This document shows, piece by piece, positions 17,411-26,731 of a stretch of 64,000 nucleotides of DNA. This DNA comes from Clostridium rhizosphaerae (GTDB lineage Bacteria; Bacillota; Clostridia; Clostridiales; Clostridiaceae): NCBI RefSeq assembly GCF_016765585.1, contig NZ_JAESWC010000014.1:186001-250000 (forward strand), written 5' to 3'. The first letter of the stretch is position 1. Every line of letters starts with the position of its first letter. The position numbers and the translations under genes were made by a program. The notes under the pieces were generated by a model. It searched no databases and was not told the DNA's origin. It was given only the letters and a program-made list of their open reading frames with translations.

Positions 17411-18202
17411 TTATATAAATATATTAATCCAGTTTGCAAAGGTATGATATATACCTGCTGCTGCAATATTTTTAGTTTTAATCTGTATATATCCCATTGT
17501 TAAACTTATTGGAATCAGCAAAACTGAATTTATAAAAGCTTCTTTTAGCGGCAATCCCATTGATACCATTCGTTGAGGAATATGAATTAGAGCCATAAAT
17601 ATAGAAGTTATAACCCATCCTCTCCATATTCCTACCCAGCTTATTAAACGGGTTTGTAAATAACCTCTATACATAAACTCCTCACAAAATCCTACAACTG
17701 AATAATAAATGAAAGCATATATAGCATTTAGAGTTAATTTTTGCCCTATACCTTCCAAATTTATTGAACCAAATAATACTGCAGATAACATAGCAATTGC
17801 TGCAAGTATAAGACCTATTGAAACAGACTCCTTTAAATTATATTTTAAAATTCCTGTACTCTCCCAAGTTTCCTTGTTAATCTTTTTCATTATTAAAATA
17901 GGTGATAGCAAAATCAGCCAGCTAATTGCAATATTTACTATACTATTTAAACTATAGCTTTCAATCCTTGAAACTGTTTCAGATGTATTCTGCGCCTTAA
18001 TTAACGCCATTAATGTTATAATTATACAAGAGCTAAGTGTAACTGCTAATATTGAACATAAAGCATTTTTTCTAGGATTTGAAAACTTAACCTCATAGTT
18101 TTTTATTTTTATATTTTTAGTTAAAAAATATATTATTACTCCTAAAACAAAAAAGTTAAGCAATGAAAGTCCTAATTCTTTTAAAATATTTATTGCCCCC
18201 AT
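17411..18202 (-). CDS. CPBP family intramembrane metalloprotease
   Basis: A 263-residue polytopic membrane protein with the three CPBP (Abi/CAAX-protease) motifs: EEFMYRG in the second half, FMALIH, and HTFANW. The two Glu and two His residues are the predicted catalytic site within the membrane. Bacterial members process prenylated or bacteriocin-type peptides or give self-immunity; no bacteriocin gene adjoins. The ATG has GAGAGG 5 bases ahead. It lies just downstream of the TIM-barrel gene in the same direction. Confidence 0.88.
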   Translation of the reverse strand: MGAINILKELGLSLLNFFVLGVIIYFLTKNIKIKNYEVKFSNPRKNALCSILAVTLSSCIIITLMALIKAQNTSETVSRIESYSLNSIVNIAISWLILLSPILIMKKINKETWESTGILKYNLKESVSIGLILAAIAMLSAVLFGSINLEGIGQKLTLNAIYAFIYYSVVGFCEEFMYRGYLQTRLISWVGIWRGWVITSIFMALIHIPQRMVSMGLPLKEAFINSVLLIPISLTMGYIQIKTKNIAAAGIYHTFANWINIFI

Positions 18203-18286
18203 ACAAACCTCTCATAAAATTATAATTATTTTATAGATACCCAATATCCTCATTAACTATTTCATACTTAAATTATATTATTAGCT

Positions 18287-19180
18287 TTAATTGTTAATCA
18301 TCTCAACTACCCACTGATAACATTCTTCAAGTTCTTCATCACTTATTAAATTAGATTTATGCTCAAATAAGACTTTATAATTATTATTCTCCCTATTTAA
18401 AGCATTAAAAAATGACTCCATATCTCCCCAGCCATCCTCTACTCTCAAGGTTTTAAGTGCCGGATAATGAGAATTTGTTACATTAGTATTTACCTTTACG
18501 TTCCATAAATGAACTAAGTAAGTATACCTTCCAAACTTACTGATTATCTTTTTTGCCGTAAAATTTTTATCTATACACTCTTGTAAGTGTATTCTTCCAA
18601 AATCAAGGCATAACTTAATATTAGGATATTCCTCTAATAGATTTTCAAGAAGGCTTGTTTCATAAATATATCTGTTCAAACCATCTAATTCTAAAACAGG
18701 TGTAAAATTATATTTCTTTCCATACTCAGATAATATCTTAAAGAAATGTCTGCTTCTTTCTTTAAAGTACTCATAGGATATAGTTGATTCATAATAGTAC
18801 TCGGTATCATCTTCAAATCTCCAGGATGTCCAATCAACATTATCGTCTAAAATAACCGGTTTGGGATAATGAAGCAAAATATAATTCGGATTAAGCTCCT
18901 GTGCTCTTGCAAATTCATTTTCCATATATTTAATAGACTCTTCATAAGTTCTATTATCCTTAGAAAGGTATTGAGGATCTCTTGATCTCCATTGATTCTT
19001 TAATAAAGGAAAATGAATACCTATGTTCAAATTCCTCTCTCTAATGTTGTCCTTCAATATTTGCAGTTCATAAAGAGATTCCATTTGATTAACTTCAATT
19101 CCAAAAAAATAATTTCTAAAATCCCTATTCTGCCTCTTTGTATCAAATCTATCAAATTGGCCAATCATTAATCTTTTCAT
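18287..19180 (-). CDS. Xylose isomerase-like TIM-barrel protein
   Basis: A 297-residue soluble protein with the sugar-phosphate isomerase/epimerase barrel pattern: NIGIHFPLL, YILLHYP, PVLELDGLN, IKLCLDFGRIHL and YLVHLWNV, ending in YKVLFEH. Acidic and His residues at the strand ends would form the metal site. The substrate is unknown. Endonuclease IV-like proteins share the fold but lack this exact pattern. The flanks of this gene resemble those of the methyltransferase at 15392-16054, suggesting a duplicated gene slot. The start has AAAGGAGAG 4 bases ahead. Confidence 0.78.
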   Translation of the reverse strand: MKRLMIGQFDRFDTKRQNRDFRNYFFGIEVNQMESLYELQILKDNIRERNLNIGIHFPLLKNQWRSRDPQYLSKDNRTYEESIKYMENEFARAQELNPNYILLHYPKPVILDDNVDWTSWRFEDDTEYYYESTISYEYFKERSRHFFKILSEYGKKYNFTPVLELDGLNRYIYETSLLENLLEEYPNIKLCLDFGRIHLQECIDKNFTAKKIISKFGRYTYLVHLWNVKVNTNVTNSHYPALKTLRVEDGWGDMESFFNALNRENNNYKVLFEHKSNLISDEELEECYQWVVEMINN

Positions 19181-19199
19181 ATGACTCTCCTTTAACCTA

Positions 19200-19301
19200 T
19201 ATACAATGCACTAAAGTTCTTACATTAATGATGTCACAAAATATCCAATCTTCAAGGATTTTCGGGATATCATTAATGTATTAGAACTTTTGCATTGTAT
19301 A
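19200..19301. repeat. 102-bp inverted-repeat element
   Basis: Two 33-base arms (19200-19232 and 19269-19301) are nearly perfect inverted copies, from TATACAATGCA to TGCATTGTATA, with two small offsets and a 36-base centre. There is no coding potential. It interrupts a stretch that otherwise resembles the upstream flank of the 15392-16054 gene, and TATA occurs at both borders. This fits a small non-autonomous mobile hairpin. Confidence 0.65.
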
Positions 19302-19385
19302 TACCATAAGTTTTTGCTATTTGTTTATATATTCTTTATTTTACTTAAAATTCCTTCAAAATAATAATCTTACTTTCACATTAAT

Positions 19386-19413
19386 AAAAAAACAAGACTG
19401 CCCTTAGGCAGTC
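19386..19413 (-). terminator. Terminator of the lysine fermentation operon
   Basis: GACTGCC and GGCAGTC (19395-19413) form a hairpin followed by TTGTTTTTTT on the minus strand. The kamE stop codon lies inside the stem, an economical arrangement. Confidence 0.85.
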
Positions 19414-20192
19414 TCTCTATTAACTATTTCAGTTACGGCAAAGCTTGCAACATCATCAGCATACTTTCCAGGGCCAAAGCCTGCATCATAGCCAAGTTCT
19501 TTTGCTAGCTCATGAGTTATTCTTGGTCCTCCGCAGATTAAAATCACTTTATCTCTTATTCCTTCTGCTTCTAAAAGCTCTACAAGATTTGTTAGGTTTT
19601 GAATATGAACATTCTTTTGAGTTACTGTCTGAGAAACTAAAAGAACATCAGCATTAAGCTCTATAGCCTTCTTTATAAATTCTTCGTTAGGCACCTGACT
19701 TCCTAAATTATAAGCTTCTATCATTTCATATCTTTCAAGTCCGTAATGCCCTGCAAAGCCCTTCATATTCATTATTGCATCTATGCCTACAGTATGAGCA
19801 TCCGTTCCTGTACTTGCACCTACTATAACAACCTTGCGCTTGATATTTTCTCTAATGTATTCATTAGTCTCTTCCATGCTCATTGCATGAACGTCTACTG
19901 ATTGCACTTTTATTTCAGTATAATCTACTGTATGACTTAAGCCTCCATAAACTACAAAGAAAGTAAATTCCTTATCCAGTGCAGCATGATAAGCTACATT
20001 AGGCTCTTCAAGCCCCATCTTTTTAGCTAAAAGCTTTGCTGCTTCTACAGCTTTGTCATTATCAGCAATAGGAAGAGTAAAACTAACTTGAACCTTTCCA
20101 TCATTCATTGTATCGCCATAAGGCTTAAGCTGCGTTAAATCCAAGGTTTTATCAAAATCTTTTTTATCTGTTGAATAAAGTCCACCACTCAT
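19404..20192 (-). CDS. kamE: Lysine 5,6-aminomutase, beta (cobalamin-binding) subunit
   Basis: The 262-residue small subunit of the adenosylcobalamin- and PLP-dependent lysine 5,6-aminomutase. The enzyme moves the terminal amino group of D-lysine or L-beta-lysine (here 3,6-diaminohexanoate to 3,5-diaminohexanoate). The B12 base-off motif TDAHTVG places the cobalt-ligand His at residue 133. The PLP lysine lies at 144 in MNMKGF, the numbering known for the characterised clostridial enzyme. It starts 2 bases after kamD and is the last gene of the operon. Its stop codon lies in the terminator. Confidence 0.97.
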   Translation of the reverse strand: MSGGLYSTDKKDFDKTLDLTQLKPYGDTMNDGKVQVSFTLPIADNDKAVEAAKLLAKKMGLEEPNVAYHAALDKEFTFFVVYGGLSHTVDYTEIKVQSVDVHAMSMEETNEYIRENIKRKVVIVGASTGTDAHTVGIDAIMNMKGFAGHYGLERYEMIEAYNLGSQVPNEEFIKKAIELNADVLLVSQTVTQKNVHIQNLTNLVELLEAEGIRDKVILICGGPRITHELAKELGYDAGFGPGKYADDVASFAVTEIVNRETA

Positions 20193-20194
20193 GG

Positions 20195-21763
20195 CTATAC
20201 CCCCTTATTAGCTTTATCATTAAGCATAAGTTCTATAAACGGATTTAAATATTCCTTTTCTTTTATAACAACTCCATCAAGACCTTTTCCTCCATCTATA
20301 GGTCTCTTTATTCCTGCAAAGATACCTTTCTCAAGAGTCTTGAAAAGTCCTATAGATTCTATTTCCTTAAGAAGTTCATAAGCTTTTTCTACAACTTCAT
20401 TAGCTCTATTATGAATTATGCCTCCATCCTTAAAGCTTATTTCCTCACCTAAATCAGACATAGTATTAAATATATATCTTGCATTTTCTATAGCTAAGGC
20501 TCTGTCTGACATAAATGGAGTGTGAATAGCTTCTGTTAACATTCCAAGAAGATGAAGCTTTTGATTTGTCATTATAGTAACCATATTAAACAATGCATCC
20601 TGAACATGACCTTTAAATATGTTTCCGGTCATAAACTTTGTAGGGGGCATATATTTAAGAGGTGCCTTAGGGAATATTTCTCTAGCCATCTGAGCCTGTG
20701 CAAGCTCATATAAAAATCCATTTTTAAGCTCAGGGTTTATTTCAAAAGCATGGCCAAGTCCCATTTGTTCCTCTGGAAGTCCTGCAAGTAGAGCAAACTG
20801 CTCATTTATAAACTGTGAAGCAAGAACAGTATGTGCTTCTTCTACCGCATCTGCTGTAGTAAGATAATTATCTTCGCCTGTATTTATGATAACCCCTGCA
20901 AAACCATTTATAATTCTTGAAAAATGCTGGTCAACCAGTGTTCTCTTCATATTTATATCTCTAAATAAGATTCCATATAGAGCATCATTAAGCATAACAT
21001 CCAGTCTTTCCAAAGCTCCCATAGCTGCTATTTCAGGCATGCATAGTCCTGAGCAATAGTTACACAGCCTTATATATCTTCCAAGTTCTTCACCAACCTC
21101 GTCAAGAGCTTTTCTCATAAGTCTGAAGTTTTCCTGTGTTGCAAAGGTTCCTCCAAAGCCTTCTGTAGTTGCACCGTAAGGTACATAATCTAAAAGACTT
21201 TGACCTGTAGTTCTTATAACAGCTATGATATCTGCCCCTTGCTTCGCTGCTGCAACTGCCTGGGTTATATCTTCATATATGTTGCCTGTAGCCACTATTA
21301 CATATAAGTATGGACCCTGCTTATCGCCAAATCTATTAAGATATTCCTCTCTATTTGCTCTGTTACTTTTTATTTTATCAACAGTCTCTTTTGCAATACT
21401 ATTTATTTTAAGCTTTATATCAAAAATATCTGCTGCTTGAAGCCTAGTTAAATCCATCTCTCCTTTTGATACTTTAAGTGCTATCTCCTGTGGAGTTAGA
21501 TTTGTATTAACAACTGCATTACCTATAAAATATGCTGACCCCATTGAAAGCCCATTACCATTTTTAATATTATCCACTACTACATTAGGAAGCGGCACTC
21601 CAAATTCATCTACTCCGTCTATTCCAAGAAGTCTGCAAATAGTTCTTTCAACTGCTACTGTAGTATGTCTCTCGATAAATTCTTGAGTATCCAACGCTAT
21701 ATTTTGGGCTGCTTTTCTGCTTTCCTCAACTAGTTCAAAGTTTAAGTTTAATTTACTCCCCAT
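20195..21763 (-). CDS. kamD: Lysine 5,6-aminomutase, alpha subunit
   Basis: About 522 residues; the large catalytic subunit that pairs with KamE. Family segments include RTICRLLGIDGVDEFG, YLYVIVATGNIYED, RLCNYCSGLCMPEIA and MTGNIFKGH. The frame is open from 21793, but homologues begin near MGSKLNLNFELVEE, so I take ATG 21763 (21769 is also possible). This gives a short overlap with kamC and implies coupled translation from GGAGG at about 21782-21786. Together with KamE it isomerises beta-lysine in the second step of lysine fermentation. Confidence 0.95.
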   Translation of the reverse strand: MGSKLNLNFELVEESRKAAQNIALDTQEFIERHTTVAVERTICRLLGIDGVDEFGVPLPNVVVDNIKNGNGLSMGSAYFIGNAVVNTNLTPQEIALKVSKGEMDLTRLQAADIFDIKLKINSIAKETVDKIKSNRANREEYLNRFGDKQGPYLYVIVATGNIYEDITQAVAAAKQGADIIAVIRTTGQSLLDYVPYGATTEGFGGTFATQENFRLMRKALDEVGEELGRYIRLCNYCSGLCMPEIAAMGALERLDVMLNDALYGILFRDINMKRTLVDQHFSRIINGFAGVIINTGEDNYLTTADAVEEAHTVLASQFINEQFALLAGLPEEQMGLGHAFEINPELKNGFLYELAQAQMAREIFPKAPLKYMPPTKFMTGNIFKGHVQDALFNMVTIMTNQKLHLLGMLTEAIHTPFMSDRALAIENARYIFNTMSDLGEEISFKDGGIIHNRANEVVEKAYELLKEIESIGLFKTLEKGIFAGIKRPIDGGKGLDGVVIKEKEYLNPFIELMLNDKANKGV

Positions 21764-23156
21764 AACCATTATTCCCGTATTCCTCCCTTGCAATATCTAT
21801 AACATCATTTTGAAGACCCAAAAGCGTACATATATTAAGTGCATCCTTAGGTACTTCAGAATGTGTATTTACTTTTTCAAGTCTATAATCCATATGTTCT
21901 TGTATTAAGCTTACTGAATTGATTTTATCTGATTTTATTTTTTGCCTAAGCAAATTAAAATCTATATTTTTAAGCCCCATTACCTGATAATGAGTCATAT
22001 TTTCTGAAACTGCACCATCGTAATGAGTTGAAATTACACTTACAGACTTATAAATATTTAAATATTTACATATGGCTTTTACCAAATACAAGCCTTCCTT
22101 TGGATTTGTCCCTCTCGCAAACTCATCTAGTGCTATGAAGCCTTGTGATGATTGAGCATCCTCTATAACCTCTTTAAGCTTTACTATTTCAGCTCCGAAA
22201 GTACTTAGTCCTTTCGATATGGACTGCATATCATCCGAAATAAAATATATAAAACTCAATATAGGTATTTCTGCTTCTTTAGCAAACACATAAAATCCAT
22301 ACTGTACTAAAAGAAGATTTAATACAGTAGTTTTAAGTACAACAGACTTTCCACCCATATTTGCACCTGTTATCACAGTTGTGCCGGAGTTTAATTCTAT
22401 GCTCACAGGTACAAAGGATTTTCCTTTTGCTTTAAGAGTTTCCGAAACTTCCGGATTAAACATATCCTTAAGGCTTATTTTCATGTTTTCTGATATATTA
22501 GGCTTTATACCCCCATAACTTAAAGCCAGCTTACTTTTTGCCATTAAAAAATCAAGCCTGCCTATAGAATTTATATTTTCCTCTATTAACTCCGCAAAGC
22601 TTGATAGCTTTTTTGTTAAATCTTTTCTAATTATGAGTTCTTCTTCCTGCTCTTCTATAACAACTTTCATTCGGAAAGCCTTAAGTTTTGCTGCTTCTTC
22701 TTCATTGCTTTCTTTAAAAATTAATTCCTCAAGCCTTTTCTTTTTTTCTCTTATTAGCCTTAACTTATCAGAATAGCTGTCATAAATATAAAAAGTAGAC
22801 AACTTCTTATCTTCTGGATCAAGTATGCTAACTACCTTCTCCAAACTGTTTAGCTTGATGCAGCTTATATTCAAGCTGAGATTTTCATAAGCTTCTATAA
22901 GCTCTTTTATTAATAAAGCAAAATATTTTATTTCGTAAAGCTCAACATCATCTAAGGTGGTGAGATTTCTGCATCTTTTGGCAGTTGCTCTTATATCCTT
23001 TACTCTGCAAAATACTCTTTCTATCTCACCTGTGGAAGCTTTATTCTTAAGCATACTTTCTATAAAGCTTTCAATATTATTTAGCTCCTCTAAAAGCTTT
23101 TCTCTGTCACTATAAGGAACCAGTTTTTTCTTTTCCTCTATTCCAAAGGCTGTCAT
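21753..23156 (-). CDS. kamC: MutS-like ATPase KamC, aminomutase reactivase component
   Basis: A 467-residue protein with the MutS-type ATPase domain: Walker A GANMGGKSVVLKT, signature STFGAEIVKLKEV and Walker B GFIALDEFARGTN. A helical lever-like region precedes it. In lysine-fermenting clostridia this gene is annotated as a reactivase component for lysine 5,6-aminomutase, exchanging damaged cobalamin at the cost of ATP. The first canonical start is ATG 23156, but no good ribosome-binding site lies there. The same frame continues 23 codons upstream (VKFLDWEQREQIGF) to a GTA placed ideally after AGGAGGGGG, so the true start may be 23225 with a non-standard codon. Confidence 0.88.
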   Translation of the reverse strand: MTAFGIEEKKKLVPYSDREKLLEELNNIESFIESMLKNKASTGEIERVFCRVKDIRATAKRCRNLTTLDDVELYEIKYFALLIKELIEAYENLSLNISCIKLNSLEKVVSILDPEDKKLSTFYIYDSYSDKLRLIREKKKRLEELIFKESNEEEAAKLKAFRMKVVIEEQEEELIIRKDLTKKLSSFAELIEENINSIGRLDFLMAKSKLALSYGGIKPNISENMKISLKDMFNPEVSETLKAKGKSFVPVSIELNSGTTVITGANMGGKSVVLKTTVLNLLLVQYGFYVFAKEAEIPILSFIYFISDDMQSISKGLSTFGAEIVKLKEVIEDAQSSQGFIALDEFARGTNPKEGLYLVKAICKYLNIYKSVSVISTHYDGAVSENMTHYQVMGLKNIDFNLLRQKIKSDKINSVSLIQEHMDYRLEKVNTHSEVPKDALNICTLLGLQNDVIDIAREEYGNNGYGE

Positions 23157-23242
23157 TACTTCTAAATTATCTATTATAAAAGAGAAGCCTATTTGCTCTC
23201 TTTGCTCCCAATCTAAAAACTTTACTTTAACCCCCTCCTGTC

Positions 23243-24268
23243 CTAAGCTTTTACATCAATTACAGGCAGACTCACAGCCTGACTTAGCTTTTCTAAAAAC
23301 ATATTTTTATTAAATTCATATCCAGAAGGTGACCTTGGATTACAAGTTATACAAACCAAATTCACTTTATTAACTGCCTTTAAAATGCCTCCCATTTTAA
23401 CAAACTTTTCAAAGGTTTCATTTTTTAAAAACAGCTTCGTTCCATCTTCAACAAGGAATGTAACTCCTTTATATTTATCTGTAGATTTTAATATATCTTC
23501 TAATAATTTGTCTGAAACAATGCCTCTTATTAAAACATGGCTCACATCATCATTTAATTCTTCTACAATTTCTTTAGCAGCTTCCAGTGAAGTTGCTGCT
23601 TCTAAATTTTTTGTTTCTTTATTCTTATATATAATTCCTATCCTCGAATGGCTGAGCTCTTTTTTTATTATTTTTATTACATCTTTATCGGCTTCCTTTT
23701 CCAAGGATAGGAGCTTTACTGAAAGACTTGTCATCTCTACTACCTTATTCATACTTCTGTTTAAAGAAGCTCCCGTTGATAATATGCAGGCTTCTGTTAC
23801 AGCGGGCGATGCCATAGTTTTTCTGCTTAATGCCCCATCTACTAGGATAAGCTCGCTACCCAGATTAGAAAGCTTATCACATATCTCTTTCATATAATTA
23901 TTTACAGATGGTCCCCCAAGCTCTACGTAACCGTCGCTTAAAGCCTTTGCAATTATTACTTCCCCCATGGGAGTGTTTATGCCGGTAGTTTCTATTATCT
24001 CTTTTGTGATATCTCCATTGAACAAACATTCCTTTGCGGTGGCTATAAAATTACCACTCTCTATAAATATCCTAGGTTTATCCGTTCCGATGACCCTGTC
24101 TTTATCCTCTCCATCTCTCCCAATAGAAGTAAGACCAAGGGTGAGCTTTCCCCTAGCTTCACCCAGTATATGATTCAATACTGTGGTCTTACCAACATTT
24201 TTATCCATACCAATTATTGATACGGTGCGGTATTGTTTTATTTTTTCTAATATATTAAAATTCCCCAT
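23243..24268 (-). CDS. kamB: P-loop protein KamB, aminomutase reactivase component
   Basis: About 341 residues with an N-terminal P-loop, GMDKNVGKTTV, at residues 20-30. Beta/alpha repeats follow (LILVDGALSRK, VLIRGIVSDKLL), ending in a Cys-containing VNLVCITCNPRSPSGYEF segment. It matches the KamB proteins found only in lysine aminomutase clusters, thought to act with KamC in reactivating the B12 enzyme. I took ATG 24268 because GGAGG lies 6 bases ahead. It lies between kamA and kamC in an operon with short spacings. Confidence 0.85.
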   Translation of the reverse strand: MGNFNILEKIKQYRTVSIIGMDKNVGKTTVLNHILGEARGKLTLGLTSIGRDGEDKDRVIGTDKPRIFIESGNFIATAKECLFNGDITKEIIETTGINTPMGEVIIAKALSDGYVELGGPSVNNYMKEICDKLSNLGSELILVDGALSRKTMASPAVTEACILSTGASLNRSMNKVVEMTSLSVKLLSLEKEADKDVIKIIKKELSHSRIGIIYKNKETKNLEAATSLEAAKEIVEELNDDVSHVLIRGIVSDKLLEDILKSTDKYKGVTFLVEDGTKLFLKNETFEKFVKMGGILKAVNKVNLVCITCNPRSPSGYEFNKNMFLEKLSQAVSLPVIDVKA

Positions 24269-24298
24269 GATTAACCTCCGCACCTTAATTATTAATTT

Positions 24299-25576
24299 TT
24301 AAACTGTCAGCAAATCCTCTTGAGGCGCCTGTTTCTTACGTTTCTTACGCTCAAGTCCTTCTGGCTCAAGTGCCATTTGCTGATGATTTAAGAGTCCTGC
24401 AACACCTACTCTTACTGCCTCGCTCTCTCCTCTGCAAACCTCGCAGTTGCAGCCTGGAGTGTAATGTTCAGGCTCATCGTAAGTTGTAATAACACCTTCA
24501 AAGTTTCTTAGGATAACCTTGTTATGTCCTTGTGAAATAACGTAGTTTGGCATAACAGGTATCTTTCCTCCACCCCCTGGAGCATCAACAACGAAGGTTG
24601 GTACACAGAAGCCTGAGGTATGCCCTCTAAGTCCTTCTATGATTTCAATTCCTTTTGAAACACTGGTTCTAAAATGACCAAGACCTAATGATAAATCACA
24701 TTGATAAATGTAATATGGTCTTACTCTTATTTTAACTATTTCATGAACAAGCTTTTTCATTACGTGTACGCAATCGTTTACTCCTCTTAGAAGTACTGAT
24801 TGGTTTCCAAGAGGAATGCCTGCATTTGCTAAGCGTTCGCAAGCTCTCTTTGAATCTTCTGTAACTTCATTTGGATGATTAAAATGAGTGTTAATCCAAA
24901 TTGGATGATATTTTTTAAGCATATCTACTAAATCCTCAGTAATTCTTTGAGGCATCACAACAGGTACTCTTGAACCTATTCTTACTATCTCAACATGAGG
25001 TATTTCTCTAAGTCTTTTTATAATATGCTCAAGCCTTTCATCTGATAATAAAAGCGGATCTCCACCTGATATAAGCACATCTCTTATCACAGGAGTTTTT
25101 GCTATATAATCTATAGCATTATCTATCTGTGTCATTGGAAGTGCTGAATCATGGTGTCCTGCAAAACGTCTTCTTGTGCAGTGCCTGCAGTACATGGAGC
25201 ACTGATCTGTAACAAGTAAAAGCGCTCTGTCTGGATATCTGTGCGTAAGACCAGGTACCGGAGAATCCCCATCTTCATGAAGAGGGTCTAAGAGATCTGC
25301 TTCGCTTCTTATTAGCTCAAAAGCTGTTGGTATTGCTTGTTTTCTTATTGGGTCATGCTCGTCATTTATGTCGATAAGTGATAAATAGTAAGGTGTTATA
25401 GCCATTCTAAGACTTTCTAGGCACTTTTTTATTCCTTCCTCTTCTTCTAAGGTTAAAGGAATAAATTTCTTAAGCTCCTCTAAAGTTTCTATTCTGTTTC
25501 TTACCTGCCACTTCCAGTCATTCCACTGTTCATCTGGTACATCCTTAAAAAGTTCATACCTTCTATTTACTTTCAT
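24299..25576 (-). CDS. kamA: Lysine 2,3-aminomutase
   Basis: A 425-residue radical SAM, PLP-dependent enzyme converting L-lysine to L-beta-lysine, the first step of lysine fermentation. The radical SAM cluster motif CSMYCRHC has cysteines at 126, 130 and 133. The PLP lysine is 338 in DAPGGGGKIPV, and a Cys-rich zinc motif, PGCNCEVC, lies near the C-terminus. Length and numbering match the classic Clostridium subterminale enzyme almost exactly. The start has GGGGG upstream. It lies in the middle of the operon, downstream of kdd. Confidence 0.98.
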   Translation of the reverse strand: MKVNRRYELFKDVPDEQWNDWKWQVRNRIETLEELKKFIPLTLEEEEGIKKCLESLRMAITPYYLSLIDINDEHDPIRKQAIPTAFELIRSEADLLDPLHEDGDSPVPGLTHRYPDRALLLVTDQCSMYCRHCTRRRFAGHHDSALPMTQIDNAIDYIAKTPVIRDVLISGGDPLLLSDERLEHIIKRLREIPHVEIVRIGSRVPVVMPQRITEDLVDMLKKYHPIWINTHFNHPNEVTEDSKRACERLANAGIPLGNQSVLLRGVNDCVHVMKKLVHEIVKIRVRPYYIYQCDLSLGLGHFRTSVSKGIEIIEGLRGHTSGFCVPTFVVDAPGGGGKIPVMPNYVISQGHNKVILRNFEGVITTYDEPEHYTPGCNCEVCRGESEAVRVGVAGLLNHQQMALEPEGLERKKRKKQAPQEDLLTV

Positions 25577-25663
25577 TTCGAACCCCCATATAATTTTTAT
25601 GCCTTATATAATTTCTAAAGGTATGTCAATCTACCCCTTAGATTGACATACCACAGCATCTAA

Positions 25664-26698
25664 TTAAACATATAATTCTTCAAAGATTTTTCTCAAAGTT
25701 TCGCTTTCTCTAAGCTCAGCTAAAGTTATTTCAGCATGGTCTTTTGTATATCCGTTTCCTATAATCATGTTTACATCTTTGCCTATGCCTTCTGCTCCTA
25801 GAGCTGCTTTTGTAAAGCTTGTAGCCATTGAGAAGAAATAAACTATTCCATCATCTTTAACTGGAAGTATGCAGGACATTTCAGTATTAGGTATGTTTAC
25901 ACAGCTGATTGAAATATCAACTTCTTTTCCATTGTTAACTTCTAAAGTCTTATTAAGTACATCTACCGGCTTTTGAGCATCTCCAACTATTACTTCATGG
26001 CAAAGTTTCCAATCTAAAAGCTTCTTAGCCTGCTCTTCTTTTCTAACTAAAGCTATAACCTTTCCAGTAGGTCCAACTCTCTTCATTGCTTCATAGCAGC
26101 ATAACATTCCTGATTTTCCAGCAGCTCCAAGAATTAATACGCTTTGTCCTGGTCTAACAAGCTTTGCAGCCTGAGCTGGTGCTCCTGCAACGTCTAAAGC
26201 TGCAAGTGCTAAGTTTTCAGTCATATCATTTGGAAGCTTTGCATAAATTCCGCTTTCAAATAATATAGCTTTAGCTTTAACTTCTACTCTGTCTATTTCC
26301 TTTTTAATATCAACTATTTCTTCAATTTTTAATGGAGTTAAAGAAAGTGAAACTAATGAAGCTATTTTATCTCCAACCTTTAAGTCTCTACCCTTTAGAT
26401 CTTCTCCGATTTGCGCTATAGTTCCTATTAACATTCCGCCTGAACCGGTAACAGGATTTTGCATCTTTCCTCTTTGTCCTACTATTTCTAGTATCTTAGC
26501 CTTAATTTTTTCTACATCACCATTTGCTTCTTGTTCTAATTGAGTAAAGCTAGCTGAGTCAATATTTAATGCCTGAACATCAATAAGCATTTCATTGCTA
26601 AAAATATTCATGTCGTTGCATATCTTTAATGCAGCTTGTGGTAAAACTCCCTTTGGCTCAATTACTCTGTGTGTTCCATATTTACATCCTTTATTCAT
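25664..26698 (-). CDS. kdd: L-erythro-3,5-diaminohexanoate dehydrogenase
   Basis: A 344-residue NAD(P)-dependent oxidoreductase that deaminates 3,5-diaminohexanoate to 3-keto-5-aminohexanoate. The N-terminus MNKGCKYGTHRVIEPKG is characteristic of Kdd, and a Rossmann loop, SVLILGAAGKSGML, follows in a medium-chain-dehydrogenase-like fold. I took ATG 26698 rather than 26713 because the homologous N-terminus begins there and GGGGG lies ahead. It sits between the CoA-transferase beta gene and kamA. It links the aminomutase products to the cleavage enzyme Kce. Confidence 0.95.
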   Translation of the reverse strand: MNKGCKYGTHRVIEPKGVLPQAALKICNDMNIFSNEMLIDVQALNIDSASFTQLEQEANGDVEKIKAKILEIVGQRGKMQNPVTGSGGMLIGTIAQIGEDLKGRDLKVGDKIASLVSLSLTPLKIEEIVDIKKEIDRVEVKAKAILFESGIYAKLPNDMTENLALAALDVAGAPAQAAKLVRPGQSVLILGAAGKSGMLCCYEAMKRVGPTGKVIALVRKEEQAKKLLDWKLCHEVIVGDAQKPVDVLNKTLEVNNGKEVDISISCVNIPNTEMSCILPVKDDGIVYFFSMATSFTKAALGAEGIGKDVNMIIGNGYTKDHAEITLAELRESETLRKIFEELYV

Positions 26699-26731
26699 GA
26701 TGATTACCCCCATATATTTAATTAATTTAGT

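Noticed and set aside
23385-23897. 170-codon plus-strand frame inside kamB
   Set aside because: It has no ribosome-binding site and lies entirely opposite a well-recognised gene; it is a shadow frame.
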